Shown piece after piece: positions 8,656 through 18,428 of a stretch of DNA of 64,000 nucleotides. The stretch's first letter is position 1, and each line of letters opens with the position of its first letter. The DNA is from Pyrinomonadaceae bacterium (GTDB lineage: Bacteria > Acidobacteriota > Blastocatellia > Pyrinomonadales > Pyrinomonadaceae): assembly GCA_014380365.1 (NCBI GenBank), contig JACMJZ010000029.1:496001-560000 (forward strand), read 5' to 3'. The translations under genes and the position numbers were made by a program. Below the pieces are notes generated by a model, which saw nothing but the letters and a program-made list of their open reading frames with translations, was not told the origin of the DNA and made no database searches.

Positions 8656-9384
8656 CACAATCCTTTCCAGCGAGTACGGCAGCATCTTGCGCCACCAGGG
8701 CCAGTCGTGATCCACGTCGGCGCCCCAGAGATCGAGTTTGTGAGGGATGCCCTTCGAAGTCAGAATGTCGGAGAGATGCTGGCTGCGTTCAGGCGCTTCG
8801 TAGTTTCCCTGGCCCGAAAGAATGTGAATCGCGTCTGCCTGTTTCAGCATCGGGAGGTAGTGATCGTCATTCAAGTTGGGAAGATAATCCGCGGGGTTGT
8901 TGAAGTAGACATTGTCGTCGTAAAAATCTTTAAGATACGAGCGCACGTCGTAGCTTCCGCTCATCGCAATCACGCCACGAAACAAATCGGGGTGCTTGAA
9001 GTAAGCGTTTGCCGCGAGAAACGCTCCCAGGCTCGCGCCGGTGGTTAAGGGTCGCGCGTCTTCGCCAGCTTCATTGCGAATCAGCGGCAACACCTCTTCA
9101 GTGATGTATCGATCGAAACGTGTAAGCAGCTCCGCCTTCAAGTTTGGAGGCATCTTCTCATTAAGAAGGCTGTAACGGTTGACGCTATTGATCGAGTAGG
9201 CGCGCACGCGGCCGCTTTCGATTAACGGCTTTATCGCGTCCACCAGATGAAACCGCTCATACTCGAGATAGTCAGCCGCCGCGGTGGGAAACATCAACAG
9301 CGTCTGGCCAGCGTGTCCGTAAGCCACTAACGGCATTTCGCTCTGTAAGTTTTGACTGAACCACGAAGTTATTCGGCGTTCCAT
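8650..9384 (-). CDS. Esterase-family alpha/beta hydrolase
   Basis: 244 residues, esterase-D/IroE-like fold. The nucleophile elbow is TTGASLGAF (Ser118) and a late WGADVDHDWPWWR supplies the likely catalytic His. There is no signal peptide from the chosen start ATG 9384 (MERRITSWFSQ); the longer upstream reading frame crosses an inverted repeat and looks non-coding. The stop codon is inside a REP element. Substrate unknown. Confidence 0.88.
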   Translation of the reverse strand: MERRITSWFSQNLQSEMPLVAYGHAGQTLLMFPTAAADYLEYERFHLVDAIKPLIESGRVRAYSINSVNRYSLLNEKMPPNLKAELLTRFDRYITEEVLPLIRNEAGEDARPLTTGASLGAFLAANAYFKHPDLFRGVIAMSGSYDVRSYLKDFYDDNVYFNNPADYLPNLNDDHYLPMLKQADAIHILSGQGNYEAPERSQHLSDILTSKGIPHKLDLWGADVDHDWPWWRKMLPYSLERIVG

Positions 9385-9505
9385 GGATACCTTTCGGGGA
9401 AGCGACGTGAATTGGGAAGTCTTTAAGTTTTGATTTTGCGTGCGGAATATTCTCGCAGTTTGTTCCTGAGCGCAAGCTGGGACATATAGCCGCACACAGC
9501 AGAAA

Positions 9506-9678
9506 AATACAGAACCGGGAGCGGTAGCGACCGGGCAAGACGCGCTTCGCGAACCTCCAACCGCGTGTGCAGTTGCAGAGAGCCTATTCCCCCGATCGCC
9601 GCGGTTCAGCATTCTTCGATTAAAGTGGCTCGCTTCGCGGAGCTCATACCCGGCCGCTACTGCTCCCGGTTCGGTATT
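9506..9678. repeat. Imperfect inverted repeat in the esterase upstream region
   Basis: Arms 9506-9536 and 9648-9678 are near-identical inverted copies (core aaccgggagc-gtagcg-ccggg). They account for much of the otherwise empty 426-bp stretch between the esterase start and tRNA-Asn, where I see no gene. Confidence 0.65.
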
Positions 9679-9810
9679 CTTCAACTCACTCTCGGCTGTT
9701 TGCGGAACATCTTGGATGCTACCTTGACGCTCTTTCGCGCCTCTGCTATAAAAATCGTTCGCGCCCCGCGCATAGTTTTTGGCTATTTCGGGCTATGCTG
9801 GGGCGTTTAT

Positions 9811-9885
<75 letters not shown>

Positions 9886-9897
9886 ATCTAATTGACT

Positions 9898-9930
9898 ACG
9901 GCCGCTGATCGACGGTGGCCGTTTTCTTTT
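9898..9930 (+). terminator. Rho-independent terminator after tRNA-Asn
   Basis: ACGGCC (9898-9903) pairs with GGCCGT (9917-9922), immediately followed by TTTCTTTT. Confidence 0.7.
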
Positions 9931-10026
9931 GGGTCGCGTAGACTCACCGAATGTGTGTTAGCGCACAGACCAGTGATTCCAACCTGGTCTAGCCTGCCTA
10001 CTGCCGGGCCTTTTGAACAAATCATT

Positions 10027-12285
10027 ATGAAAAAGCTGTGGATTATCTTCATCGCGATATTTGTATTTTCGTTTGCGATTTTAGGCTGGGTCGGCACCGA
10101 AATTTTCCGACAGGCCCCGCCCATTCCGCGCGAAGTCGTCACCACTGAAGGCGCAGTTCTCATTGCGCCGGAAGAAATCTCCAACGGACAAAACGTCTGG
10201 CAGGCAATGGGCGGAATGGAAAGCGGCTCGATCTGGGGTCACGGCTCTTACGTGGCGCCAGACTGGTCGGCCGATTATCTGCATCGCGAAGCGCTTTTCA
10301 TTCTGGCCGAATGGTCGCAGCAGGATTTCTCAAACGCCTATGACAGTCTGACCTCTGAACAAAAAGCGGTCCTGCGCCAACGCTTACAGGATACAGTTCG
10401 AAAGAATAACTACGACGAAGCAAGCGGCCGGCTCACAATCGAACCGGTGCGCGCCCGCGCCTTTGAGGATAATCTCAAACACTACTCCGACATTTTCCTG
10501 AACGGCAAAGCCGCATACGCCGTGCAGCGAAACGCCCAACCAGACCCCGCAAAACTTCGCCAGTTGAATTCGTTTTTCTTTTGGACTTCGTGGGCGTCGG
10601 CAACCAATCGACCAAACAACACAATTTCCTACACCAGTAACTTTCCCTCCGAACCGCTCGTTGGCAACGTTCCGACGAGTAGTGCAATTGTCTGGACCGG
10701 CGTCAGCGTGATCTTGCTGCTGGCGGGAATCGGCTGGCTGGTTTGGTACTACGCCTCGCGCGAAACAGAGATGGTTTCGGACGATGTGCCGGATGGTGAT
10801 CCTCTGATCGGCGCCCAGATTTCGCCATCGCAAAAAGCCACAGTCAAGTACTTTTTCGTCGTTACGCTGCTGTTCCTTCTGCAAATCGCTATGGGAATGC
10901 TCACTGCACACTACGGAGTGGAAGGCGGCGGCTTCTTCGGAATTCCGCTGGCTGATTATCTGCCATATGTAGTCACGCGATCGTGGCATACACAACTTGG
11001 GATTTTCTGGATAGCGACTGCCTGGCTGGCAGCCGGACTTTTCATCGCTCCATTCATCTGCGGCTACGAGCCCAAGCGTCAAAAGCTCGGCGTAGATGTG
11101 CTATTCGGCGCGTTGCTGATAGTTGTTTTGGGGTCAATGGCGGGGCAATGGATGTCGGTAATGCACATGCTGCCCGGCAGTTTGTGGTTTTGGTTCGGAC
11201 ATCAGGGCTACGAATATGTTGATTTAGGCAGAGTCTGGCAGACCGCGCTGTTCGTTGGTTTGCTCTTGTGGCTCTTCCTGATTGCGCGAGCTGCGATTCC
11301 TGCGCTGAAGAAAAAGGGCACACCGCGATCGCTGATCACACTCTACTTTTTGTCCACTGCTGGAATCGCGTTGTTCTACAGTCCCGGACTCTTTTGGGGA
11401 ATGCGCTCGCACCTTTCCGTTGTCGAGTATTGGCGCTGGTGGGTCGTGCATCTATGGGTCGAAGGTTACTTCGAAGTCTTTGCGACCGTTGTCATTGCGT
11501 TCCTGTTCGCCAAGCTGCGCGTCATTCACGCCGACAGCGCCGCGCAGGCAGCGCTGCTTTCAGGCGCGATCTATTTAAGCGGCGGAATTATCGGCACGCT
11601 TCACCACCTCTATTTTTCCGGAACGCCAACCGTGGCGCTGGCCTTTGGTTCAACGTTTAGCGCGCTCGAGATCGTTCCCCTTTTGCTGGTGGGCCACGAA
11701 GCGGTTGCAAACATTCGCCGCTCCAAAGCACGGCCGTGGCTCATTCAGTACAAGTGGGTCGTTTATTTCTTTGTCGCGGTTGCGTTCTGGAATCTGGTGG
11801 GCGCGGGCATTTTCGGCTTCATGATCAATCCGCCGATCGCGCTTTACTACATGCAGGGTTTGAACACGACGGCGGTGCACGCGCACGGTGCTCTCTACGG
11901 TGTCTACGGCACTCTCGGACTTGGATTGATGCTGTTTTGCCTCCGGGCGATGAAGCCGGAACTGAAGTGGAAGGAACGACCAATTTGGTTTGCGTTCTGG
12001 GCCATAAACATCGGGTTGATGCTGGAAATCCTCTTGAGCCTCCTGCCGGTTGGTTTGATGCAAACGTATCAATCGGTTTCCGTCGGCTACTGGTCGGCGC
12101 GCAGTTCCGAGTTCATGCAGACTGACTTAATGCAGACTCTCCGCTGGATGCGAATGATTGGCGACTCAATATTCGCCCTCGGCGCGATTTCGTTCGTCTA
12201 TTTCGCGCTCGACCTTATGTGGCAAAGCAGGGGGAAAAAGGTAGTCGCCGTCCCGCCGGTCATTGCGCCGGCAAAGGGTGTCTAG
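10027..12285 (+). CDS. norZ: Quinol-dependent nitric oxide reductase (qNOR)
   Basis: 752-residue single-subunit inner-membrane enzyme reducing NO to N2O with electrons from quinol. The N-terminal anchor (MKKLWIIFIAIFVF) is followed by a periplasmic domain with the qNOR signature GQNVWQAMGGMESGSIWGHGSY. A 12-helix NorB-like part follows, with SWHTQLGIFWIATAW, WWVVHLWVEGYFEVFA, GTLHHLYFSGTP and AVHAHGALYGVYG carrying heme/non-heme iron His ligands. The start is ATG 10027 rather than the longer frame reaching back into the tRNA terminator. A cupin gene follows 17 bp downstream. The likely role is NO detoxification, since no other denitrification gene is present. Confidence 0.95.
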   Translation: MKKLWIIFIAIFVFSFAILGWVGTEIFRQAPPIPREVVTTEGAVLIAPEEISNGQNVWQAMGGMESGSIWGHGSYVAPDWSADYLHREALFILAEWSQQDFSNAYDSLTSEQKAVLRQRLQDTVRKNNYDEASGRLTIEPVRARAFEDNLKHYSDIFLNGKAAYAVQRNAQPDPAKLRQLNSFFFWTSWASATNRPNNTISYTSNFPSEPLVGNVPTSSAIVWTGVSVILLLAGIGWLVWYYASRETEMVSDDVPDGDPLIGAQISPSQKATVKYFFVVTLLFLLQIAMGMLTAHYGVEGGGFFGIPLADYLPYVVTRSWHTQLGIFWIATAWLAAGLFIAPFICGYEPKRQKLGVDVLFGALLIVVLGSMAGQWMSVMHMLPGSLWFWFGHQGYEYVDLGRVWQTALFVGLLLWLFLIARAAIPALKKKGTPRSLITLYFLSTAGIALFYSPGLFWGMRSHLSVVEYWRWWVVHLWVEGYFEVFATVVIAFLFAKLRVIHADSAAQAALLSGAIYLSGGIIGTLHHLYFSGTPTVALAFGSTFSALEIVPLLLVGHEAVANIRRSKARPWLIQYKWVVYFFVAVAFWNLVGAGIFGFMINPPIALYYMQGLNTTAVHAHGALYGVYGTLGLGLMLFCLRAMKPELKWKERPIWFAFWAINIGLMLEILLSLLPVGLMQTYQSVSVGYWSARSSEFMQTDLMQTLRWMRMIGDSIFALGAISFVYFALDLMWQSRGKKVVAVPPVIAPAKGV

Positions 12286-12302
12286 CTACTCGATGGGAAA
12301 TT

Positions 12303-12641
12303 ATGAGTGAGACAGCGCAAACCCAGAGGTTGAGCACGGAAGTGAAACCGCTCGCTGAGTTACTTCAATACCAGGACGGCTCAATCGTCAGCCGCGTCTT
12401 GTTAAAGAACAAGGGCGGCACTGTGACACTTTTCGCCTTTGACCATGGTGAAGGCTTAAGCGAACACACTGCGCCCTTCGACGCGTTTGTCTTCGTCGTC
12501 GACGGGGAAGCTGAGGTGGAGATTGCCGGCGATGTTTACCGTGTGAAATCGGGGGAGACGATCACGCTTCCGGCAAACATTTCCCACGCGGTGAGGGCGG
12601 CAACCAGGTTCAAGATGCTATTGACCATGATACGAGCCTAG
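12303..12641 (+). CDS. Small cupin-domain protein
   Basis: 112 residues, single-domain cupin. Two conserved boxes are visible: HGEGLSEHTAPFDAFVFVVDGE (metal-ligand His/Glu-type first motif) and SGETITLPANISHAV (second motif with late His). Cytoplasmic. It sits 17 bp after qNOR, so the two genes are co-transcribed; a metal-dependent or sensing role in the NO response is only a guess. Confidence 0.88.
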   Translation: MSETAQTQRLSTEVKPLAELLQYQDGSIVSRVLLKNKGGTVTLFAFDHGEGLSEHTAPFDAFVFVVDGEAEVEIAGDVYRVKSGETITLPANISHAVRAATRFKMLLTMIRA

Positions 12642-12705
12642 AGGTAACTACCCGGCCGCGAATCGACGCCAATCAATATCGACTAGCCAAGGTCAAGCGT
12701 GGCGT

Positions 12706-12765
12706 CATTCGGCTGTTAACTCCGACGAGTCGGGGGTAATAGGTGCAAGTCCTACCTGCGGACCA
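12706..12765 (+). pseudogene. Decayed 3' fragment of tRNA-Asn
   Basis: Repeats the anticodon-arm and 3' half of the tRNA at 9811: CATTCGGCTGTTAAC, then after a diverged stretch AGTCCTACCTGCGGA and CCAATCT. The anticodon stem no longer closes, the T-loop is altered (GGTGCAAGTCC) and the 5' acceptor strand is missing, so it is not a functional tRNA. It bounds the qNOR/cupin segment on the right. Confidence 0.8.
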
Positions 12766-12778
12766 ATCTTGCCAACCG

Positions 12779-12805
12779 AACGGGCAGCACAGGACTGCCC
12801 GTTTT
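12779..12805 (+). terminator. Terminator-like hairpin after the tRNA fragment
   Basis: AACGGGCAG (12779-12787) pairs perfectly with CTGCCCGTT (12795-12803), with a short T-run. It occupies the same position relative to the tRNA fragment as the terminator at 9898 does to the intact tRNA. Confidence 0.65.
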
Positions 12806-12996
12806 GCTTGCATTTACTCTGTCTAGCCAATTATGTTCTCGTGACCGTGTTGGAACATCAACGAGGCTCGGATAACGACTGCCGACGATTGCTAACGCCG
12901 GAGAAATCCTTGACTTTCTCTGGGAGGCGGAATAGGGTGCGACCGTTCTCGTAGTTGGCTGAATTCTCACAGCCCTCGCTACACCTGCATCCGCAT

Positions 12997-15789
12997 ATGA
13001 GACGTTTCCTTATTTTCATCGGAGTCTGCGCGATCTTCAGCGCCATCGCCAGTGGTCAACCTGGCAGCGCTACGGTTTCGGGAACTATCACAGATCCAAC
13101 CGGGGCGGTCGTGGTTAACGCTGAGGTCCAAATTCTGAATATCGCCAGCGGCCAACTGAGGCAGACGAAGACGGATTCAGCCGGCGGGTATGAATTAGCC
13201 GGCCTGCCAGTTGGTTCCTATCGGCTCGGCGTGATCAGGGAAGGTTTTGCCGTTGCGGCGCGAGGGATCACTTTGCGTGGCAACAAAGCGTATCGAGAAG
13301 ATTTTTCGCTGGTGCCCGGAATCATCGAAAGCAGCATTACGGTGACGGCCGGCAAGGGCAACGCCCGGGTCGCAGACGAGACGCCGCAAACGGTTACCGT
13401 AACTGATCAATCGCAAATCGAAGAACGACGTCCGTCGTCAACATTCAGATCCATCGATCGAGCGCCTAACCTCACGCCGGTGATTGCCAACCCCGCGTTG
13501 GAGCGGCCGCGACTGCGCGGTCTGGCGTCAAACAGGCTCTTGATCATTCTCGATGGTGAGCGGCTCAACAACATGCGCAGCGATCCGACCTCGGGAGTGT
13601 CGCCGAGTGTTGTAGATTTGACGCAGTTAGAGTCGGCAGAGGTACTGAGCGGCGCCGGCTCGAGCATGTATGGTTCAGACGCCATGGCGGGCGTTATTAA
13701 CTTGATAACCGCGAGCCCGGTGCGTAGCGATTCCGATAACCAGCTCGGCGTGCGTTTCAATAGCGACTTCCGCACCAACGGTCGTTTCCGTCGCGGCGCA
13801 GCTACAATCAATTGGAGCAGTCCCAGCTTCGCCTTACGCCTGGGTGGATCACTCTTCCGCGGAACCAACTACCATGCCGGCAATCAATCCATTTCGCTCG
13901 GCGAGGTCGTGCGCCTGGGTAACCTGGCCACAGATTTGGGGAATGTGATCGGCAACAGCGTCGCGCGCACCTATGCGGTCTGGAGCCTGCCCGCGCGCGC
14001 CGAGGTCCCTAACGGTCAAGCACACGGATTTAATGACCACGTCGATCTATGGTTTTTCCCCGGCAAGAATCAAAGCGTACGCTATCGCCAGCTGAACAGC
14101 CAACATAAGAATTTGGGCTTCTCATTTATTGCGCCGCCCTTCGATCAGCGAACTCAGTTCAACGGCTTTCGGCGTCTGGATAAGAATGGCCTCCGTTATG
14201 AAGGCCGTGAACTGAAACCGTGGCTGCCCCGCTTCACGGCGAGTCTGTACCGGCAAAAATATTCCTTCCCGGATGGCACCATTACATCCCCAATCGTCCT
14301 GGGAAGCAGCTGGACATTCGCGCCCGATCCAAATGCGCCGCAAAACGTAGTGGCGGTCCTGACCGGCAATCGGTCCACCTTTACCAATGCCAGTTTTTCC
14401 GACAACAAAAATTCTATTACGACTTACGCCCTGGATGCGCAGGCTACGCTCGCGCCGTTCGTCGGCGCCTTGCTGACCACGGGCATCGGATACTTTCGCG
14501 ATTCGTCGGCGGATGAATTCTCCCGCGCGGATTTTGTCCCACCGTTCAAAATGATCAGCAGCCGCGCCAGCAATCCGGATTCGGTTTATCGTAACTGGGG
14601 CTGGTTCAATCTGCTCGAATACGAGCCGGCGCCCTGGTTGCGGCTAACGGGCGGATTGCGCATCGACAACTGGCGCACCGAAGCGCGCGTGACTCGCGGT
14701 TTCCCTCTGGGCGTGGAATCGACGCTACTCGATCTTTCATTTAACAGCCTGATCCTTAATCCGGGTCCAATCAACACCGCAGGAGCAGCGGGAATAATTG
14801 ATCTAATCAAGGGCGGCGAAGGTATCGACACCAGTCGCACCGTCGTGACGGGTAACGCCGGAGTCGTCTTGCGTCTGCCTCAGGGGATCAACCCATATTT
14901 TCGTTTTGGGAACAGTTATCGCGAGCCGGGGATTACGGAGCGCTACCTGCTGCGCGACTTTGGCGATCCGACATTCAGCGTGCTCGTCATTCCGAATACT
15001 GCCTTGAAGCCCGAGCGGGGCCGGGAGTTTGACGTCGGCGTGAAAGTCAGACGCGCGCGGTGGAGCGCTTCAGCCGGTTACTTTGTCAATACTCTCAAAG
15101 ACTTCATCGGCTCGGTCTTTGCGCCGCCGTTATTTGTGCCTCCCGATCCCAGTCTTGGCATAAATCCCATCTCGCCGTTTTTTCCGTTTCATGGTGTGCT
15201 CTACGTGCAGCGCACCAACACCGCGCGGGCGCGGATTCGAGGCGTTGAGGCCGCTTATGAGGCGAGTTTGTCGCTGGGCCGCGCTGGAACCATTACGCCC
15301 TTTGGCACACTCGGCTGGCTTAAAGGATCAAATCTGACGCCCGACCAAAACACGGTGAAACTTATCGCGCAATTCTATAATCGCGCTGACACGCCGGTGC
15401 CATTGCGTGGTTCGGTGAACGACGTGCCGTTATCAAGCATCACGCCGTTTCGCACGATCGAGGGAGTTCGCTACGACAGTTTGAAGCGACGCTGGTTTGG
15501 TGAGTATGAGGTCCGCTATCAAGCACGAGTCACGCGCGCCGATCCACAGGATCTTACGGCTGCGATCTCGACTCAATATGGCACGCTGGCCAGTCTCAAT
15601 TCGTTTACAGTTCAAGCCGTCCGCGGCGGTTACTCTTACCGTAAAGAAGATCATCGAGTTTCATTTACTCTCGGAGTGGAGAATCTTACCAATCGTTTGT
15701 ACTTCGAACACTTTCAAACAGCTCCCGCGCCCGGCCGTTCCATAGTGTTCGGAACGACAATTGAGTTCTTCAACTTGTTAAGGAAATAG
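12997..15789 (+). CDS. TonB-dependent outer-membrane receptor
   Basis: 930 residues. Signal peptide (MRRFLIFIGVCAIFSAIASG), then a carboxypeptidase-regulatory-like beta-sandwich (about 25-110, SGTITDPTGAVVVNAEV) typical of Acidobacteria/Bacteroidetes receptors. Next come a plug with RLRGLASNRLLIILDGERL and SGAGSSMYGSDAMAGVINL, and a long beta-barrel with the late NPYFRFGNSYREPGITERYL receptor box. Start at ATG 12997, chosen because the signal peptide begins there. It would import a ligand across the outer membrane with TonB/ExbBD energy; none of those is nearby. Its position just before the VioB-like gene (124 bp) may indicate functional linkage. Confidence 0.93.
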   Translation: MRRFLIFIGVCAIFSAIASGQPGSATVSGTITDPTGAVVVNAEVQILNIASGQLRQTKTDSAGGYELAGLPVGSYRLGVIREGFAVAARGITLRGNKAYREDFSLVPGIIESSITVTAGKGNARVADETPQTVTVTDQSQIEERRPSSTFRSIDRAPNLTPVIANPALERPRLRGLASNRLLIILDGERLNNMRSDPTSGVSPSVVDLTQLESAEVLSGAGSSMYGSDAMAGVINLITASPVRSDSDNQLGVRFNSDFRTNGRFRRGAATINWSSPSFALRLGGSLFRGTNYHAGNQSISLGEVVRLGNLATDLGNVIGNSVARTYAVWSLPARAEVPNGQAHGFNDHVDLWFFPGKNQSVRYRQLNSQHKNLGFSFIAPPFDQRTQFNGFRRLDKNGLRYEGRELKPWLPRFTASLYRQKYSFPDGTITSPIVLGSSWTFAPDPNAPQNVVAVLTGNRSTFTNASFSDNKNSITTYALDAQATLAPFVGALLTTGIGYFRDSSADEFSRADFVPPFKMISSRASNPDSVYRNWGWFNLLEYEPAPWLRLTGGLRIDNWRTEARVTRGFPLGVESTLLDLSFNSLILNPGPINTAGAAGIIDLIKGGEGIDTSRTVVTGNAGVVLRLPQGINPYFRFGNSYREPGITERYLLRDFGDPTFSVLVIPNTALKPERGREFDVGVKVRRARWSASAGYFVNTLKDFIGSVFAPPLFVPPDPSLGINPISPFFPFHGVLYVQRTNTARARIRGVEAAYEASLSLGRAGTITPFGTLGWLKGSNLTPDQNTVKLIAQFYNRADTPVPLRGSVNDVPLSSITPFRTIEGVRYDSLKRRWFGEYEVRYQARVTRADPQDLTAAISTQYGTLASLNSFTVQAVRGGYSYRKEDHRVSFTLGVENLTNRLYFEHFQTAPAPGRSIVFGTTIEFFNLLRK

Positions 15790-15913
15790 TCCCGGATGTG
15801 CGGCCCGGACGTGTTGGAAAATCTGAAACTTCAGATTGAACAGCCGCCGCGCCAAACGTCTAACGCTATTCCTCATTGCCTGGTCGACCCGATTCTTGAT
15901 AAGGAGAATAACC

Positions 15914-17623
15914 ATGAGTTACCTGGATGTCCCCAGATTACATTTCGCCGGAACCTTCAGTGCGGATCCCTCAACCGTCAACAACACGCCGCAAAACTTT
16001 GATCCGGCAACTGTCATAACTTCGCAAAACTATGGCTGGAACCCTTACGGCACGGGCCACTGGCAAATCCTGAATTGCCAGGTGCAGAGCGTCGTCTATA
16101 ACGACGGCTCTATCGGCAGCGCTGCCGTTGACGATCCGGTCATTGGCAGTCCGGTGCAGGGAACGGACCAGCCGCAGGTCGCGAAGCTGGTAGACCTGGA
16201 CTCAGAGCAACAGATGGTCTCAGAAATCTACGGCTTTCAAGTTCAGCTTAGCGACTCCGCCGGGTCCGCCGCATTGGTCGGCAACTTTGAGGTCGCGGGT
16301 TTTTACGACATCTGGTTTCGCGCGACCGTGGGCGGCGGCGACGCACCGATGGGCGCGTTCTATCAATCGGTGTTGACTAACCTCCAGTGGGGTGATGTTT
16401 CAAATTCTCGTTTCCTTGAGCAGTTGATGGCCGCCAGCCCGGACCTGCTATCCATCAAGTTCAACCTGGACGGCATCGACATGAATTCGAATAGCCCGAC
16501 TTTCACGCAGGGCAGACTCGTCGGCACCATTGGGCCGGCCACTATCGCAGAGCCAAAGCATTTTGTCGCCGGCAGGCTCTTGCGCAGCGCGCCCGGAACT
16601 GATCCGAATAATCCGCCGATAACGCTTCAAGGCACGCCCCCGGCGTGGCCGATGTTTTTCGCGCCCTTCCGCGTTGATGATCAGCGCCAGGTGGTGTTGG
16701 TTGACTTTGGCAACAGTATCTCGACGACGACGCCGGGAGGGCCGGTCAATCCGGCGCTGGGCAATTTGCAGTTGGCCATACTGCCTGCCTCTGGCAATTC
16801 GCTGATAGGCCAAGTCAACTACCAAGCGCCAAACTGGTATCCGGATACGGCGGGGATTCAAGAGTTTGCCCTGCAGGACTTTCCAGTCGACATCAATCCC
16901 CTGGGCATCGTGCAGTTAAATCCTGACGGAAGCATTAGCGCGCCCCTTCTGCAGGAGGATTCGAACGGGCTGTTTGTCAGAGCTGACACTTTCGTTTTCA
17001 GACTCAATCCGGGTGAGACCGCGGACGTAAATTTCTGGGCGACGCAATTCGGACAGCCGGCTGCGCAACAGCAGATTAATTTGGCCCAGGACGCAGATAT
17101 GGTCAACCAGATGCAGTCTCCGCCCAATCCGACGAACATCCCCGTCGGTACACCGGCCAACGCCCTCGCTGCTGCGTCTGGACCCTTCCCAACCACCGCG
17201 ACAACGAATAACTTGGGTCAGGCCACGCTCACCCTGAGCGCCTCCGATCCGGGCAACCCGAGGGTATTTATCGACGGCCAGGTTTACGGAGTCTCCTATG
17301 TCCTGGCGGCAAGCAATGAAAACCCTGACCCCTCAAACTTCCTTAGCGTCCTGGTCTTCAATAGTTACCCACAGCTGGAAAATCCAATCTGGCAAGACGT
17401 GAAACCAATCTTCGCGCAGTATGCGAAGCTTTATCCCTACATGCGAGGTATCATCGACCTTGCCTGTTACACCGATGTGGTAGCGAATCTCGCGGGAATC
17501 CAGCGCGTGTTCCTTTTGCCGAAGACCGATCCGGGATACATGCAAGTGACCCGCGATATGTCGCGCGACAAAGTGAACATGATTCTAAAATGGCTGGAAC
17601 TGGGTGCACCGTTCGACCTCTAA
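15914..17623 (+). CDS. VioB N-terminal-like protein, copy 1
   Basis: 569 residues, no signal peptide. Starts MSYLDVPRLHFAGTF at an ATG with a good AAGGAG site (15901). From memory of the family, this N-terminus and the C-terminal segment (LYPYMRGIIDL, then DPGYMQVTRDMSRDKVNMILKWL) correspond to the N-terminal and middle regions of VioB, the heme/ferritin-like iminophenylpyruvate dimer synthase of violacein biosynthesis. The ferritin-like C-terminal half of VioB is absent here and occurs as a separate gene at 27278. Paralogue of the gene at 29133. Homology recognised by eye; function inferred. Confidence 0.7.
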   Translation: MSYLDVPRLHFAGTFSADPSTVNNTPQNFDPATVITSQNYGWNPYGTGHWQILNCQVQSVVYNDGSIGSAAVDDPVIGSPVQGTDQPQVAKLVDLDSEQQMVSEIYGFQVQLSDSAGSAALVGNFEVAGFYDIWFRATVGGGDAPMGAFYQSVLTNLQWGDVSNSRFLEQLMAASPDLLSIKFNLDGIDMNSNSPTFTQGRLVGTIGPATIAEPKHFVAGRLLRSAPGTDPNNPPITLQGTPPAWPMFFAPFRVDDQRQVVLVDFGNSISTTTPGGPVNPALGNLQLAILPASGNSLIGQVNYQAPNWYPDTAGIQEFALQDFPVDINPLGIVQLNPDGSISAPLLQEDSNGLFVRADTFVFRLNPGETADVNFWATQFGQPAAQQQINLAQDADMVNQMQSPPNPTNIPVGTPANALAAASGPFPTTATTNNLGQATLTLSASDPGNPRVFIDGQVYGVSYVLAASNENPDPSNFLSVLVFNSYPQLENPIWQDVKPIFAQYAKLYPYMRGIIDLACYTDVVANLAGIQRVFLLPKTDPGYMQVTRDMSRDKVNMILKWLELGAPFDL

Positions 17624-17725
17624 AGCAACCAGCAGACGCTAACCAGCCGGTGCCCGAGCGAATGAAGTTGAGGAATCCCGGGGAGCGCTTGGAAATTTCA
17701 GGTTGAGGAACTGAAACAGGAAAAG

Positions 17726-18421
17726 ATGAAACGCTATTTACTTATCGTGGCGGCAACGATTGCCTTCTTCCTGACGCTGTTCTTTGCGGTCCAGGCATTG
17801 GGCGTCCCGTTGCTGGCAGATCCGACGCCGTGGATGCGACAGGGTGGCATCCTGGCGGGCATCCTGGGCGTAAGCCTTCTGATTGCGGATGTCCTGCTGC
17901 CGGTGCCATCCAGTCTGGTGATGGTGGCCCATGGGGCGCTCTTCGGAGTTCTAAAGGGAACTCTTCTTTCGCTGCTCGGGAGCATGGGCGCGGCACTAGT
18001 CGGATTTGCCATCGGGAGACGCGGTGGCAAATTGCTGGATCGCCTTGTGACGCCGGCAGAACGAGCGCGAGCCGATCAGATGTTGGCTCGCTGGGGAGCT
18101 CTTGCTGTAGCGTTGACGCGCCCGGTTCCGTTGCTGGCCGAGACCACTGCGATCATGGCGGGTGCATCACCTCTAGCGTGGCGACGCATGGCGCTGGCTT
18201 CCCTGGTCGGTTCGCTGCCACCATCTCTAATCTACGCTTTCACCGGAGCGGCAGTCGTAAACTTCCAGAGTACGGCGATGATGTTCGGCGCAGTCCTGCT
18301 GGCCACTGGTTCATTCTGGGTGGTAGGGAGACTACTCGATCGTTACTTAAGCAAAAGAAGAAACCGTCGCGACGCAGAGCAGCCTGACACAAACAGCGAC
18401 CTCAAGTTGGCGCAAGAGTAG
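17726..18421 (+). CDS. VTT/DedA-family membrane protein (TVP38-like)
   Basis: 231-residue polytopic inner-membrane protein with about six hydrophobic segments. Contains the VTT-domain re-entrant style segment ADVLLPVPSSLVMVAHGALFG and the later RPVPLLAETTAIMAGASPL, both with the proline/glycine pattern of the family. DedA/TVP38 proteins are lipid-carrier or scramblase-related transporters. Hydrophilic tail KRRNRRDAEQPD. Follows the VioB-like gene by 102 bp. Confidence 0.88.
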   Translation: MKRYLLIVAATIAFFLTLFFAVQALGVPLLADPTPWMRQGGILAGILGVSLLIADVLLPVPSSLVMVAHGALFGVLKGTLLSLLGSMGAALVGFAIGRRGGKLLDRLVTPAERARADQMLARWGALAVALTRPVPLLAETTAIMAGASPLAWRRMALASLVGSLPPSLIYAFTGAAVVNFQSTAMMFGAVLLATGSFWVVGRLLDRYLSKRRNRRDAEQPDTNSDLKLAQE

Positions 18422-18428
18422 CGACGCT

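Noticed and set aside
12706-12765. Second functional tRNA-Asn
   Set aside because: Acceptor 5' strand and D-arm are missing and the anticodon stem is disrupted; annotated as a fragment.
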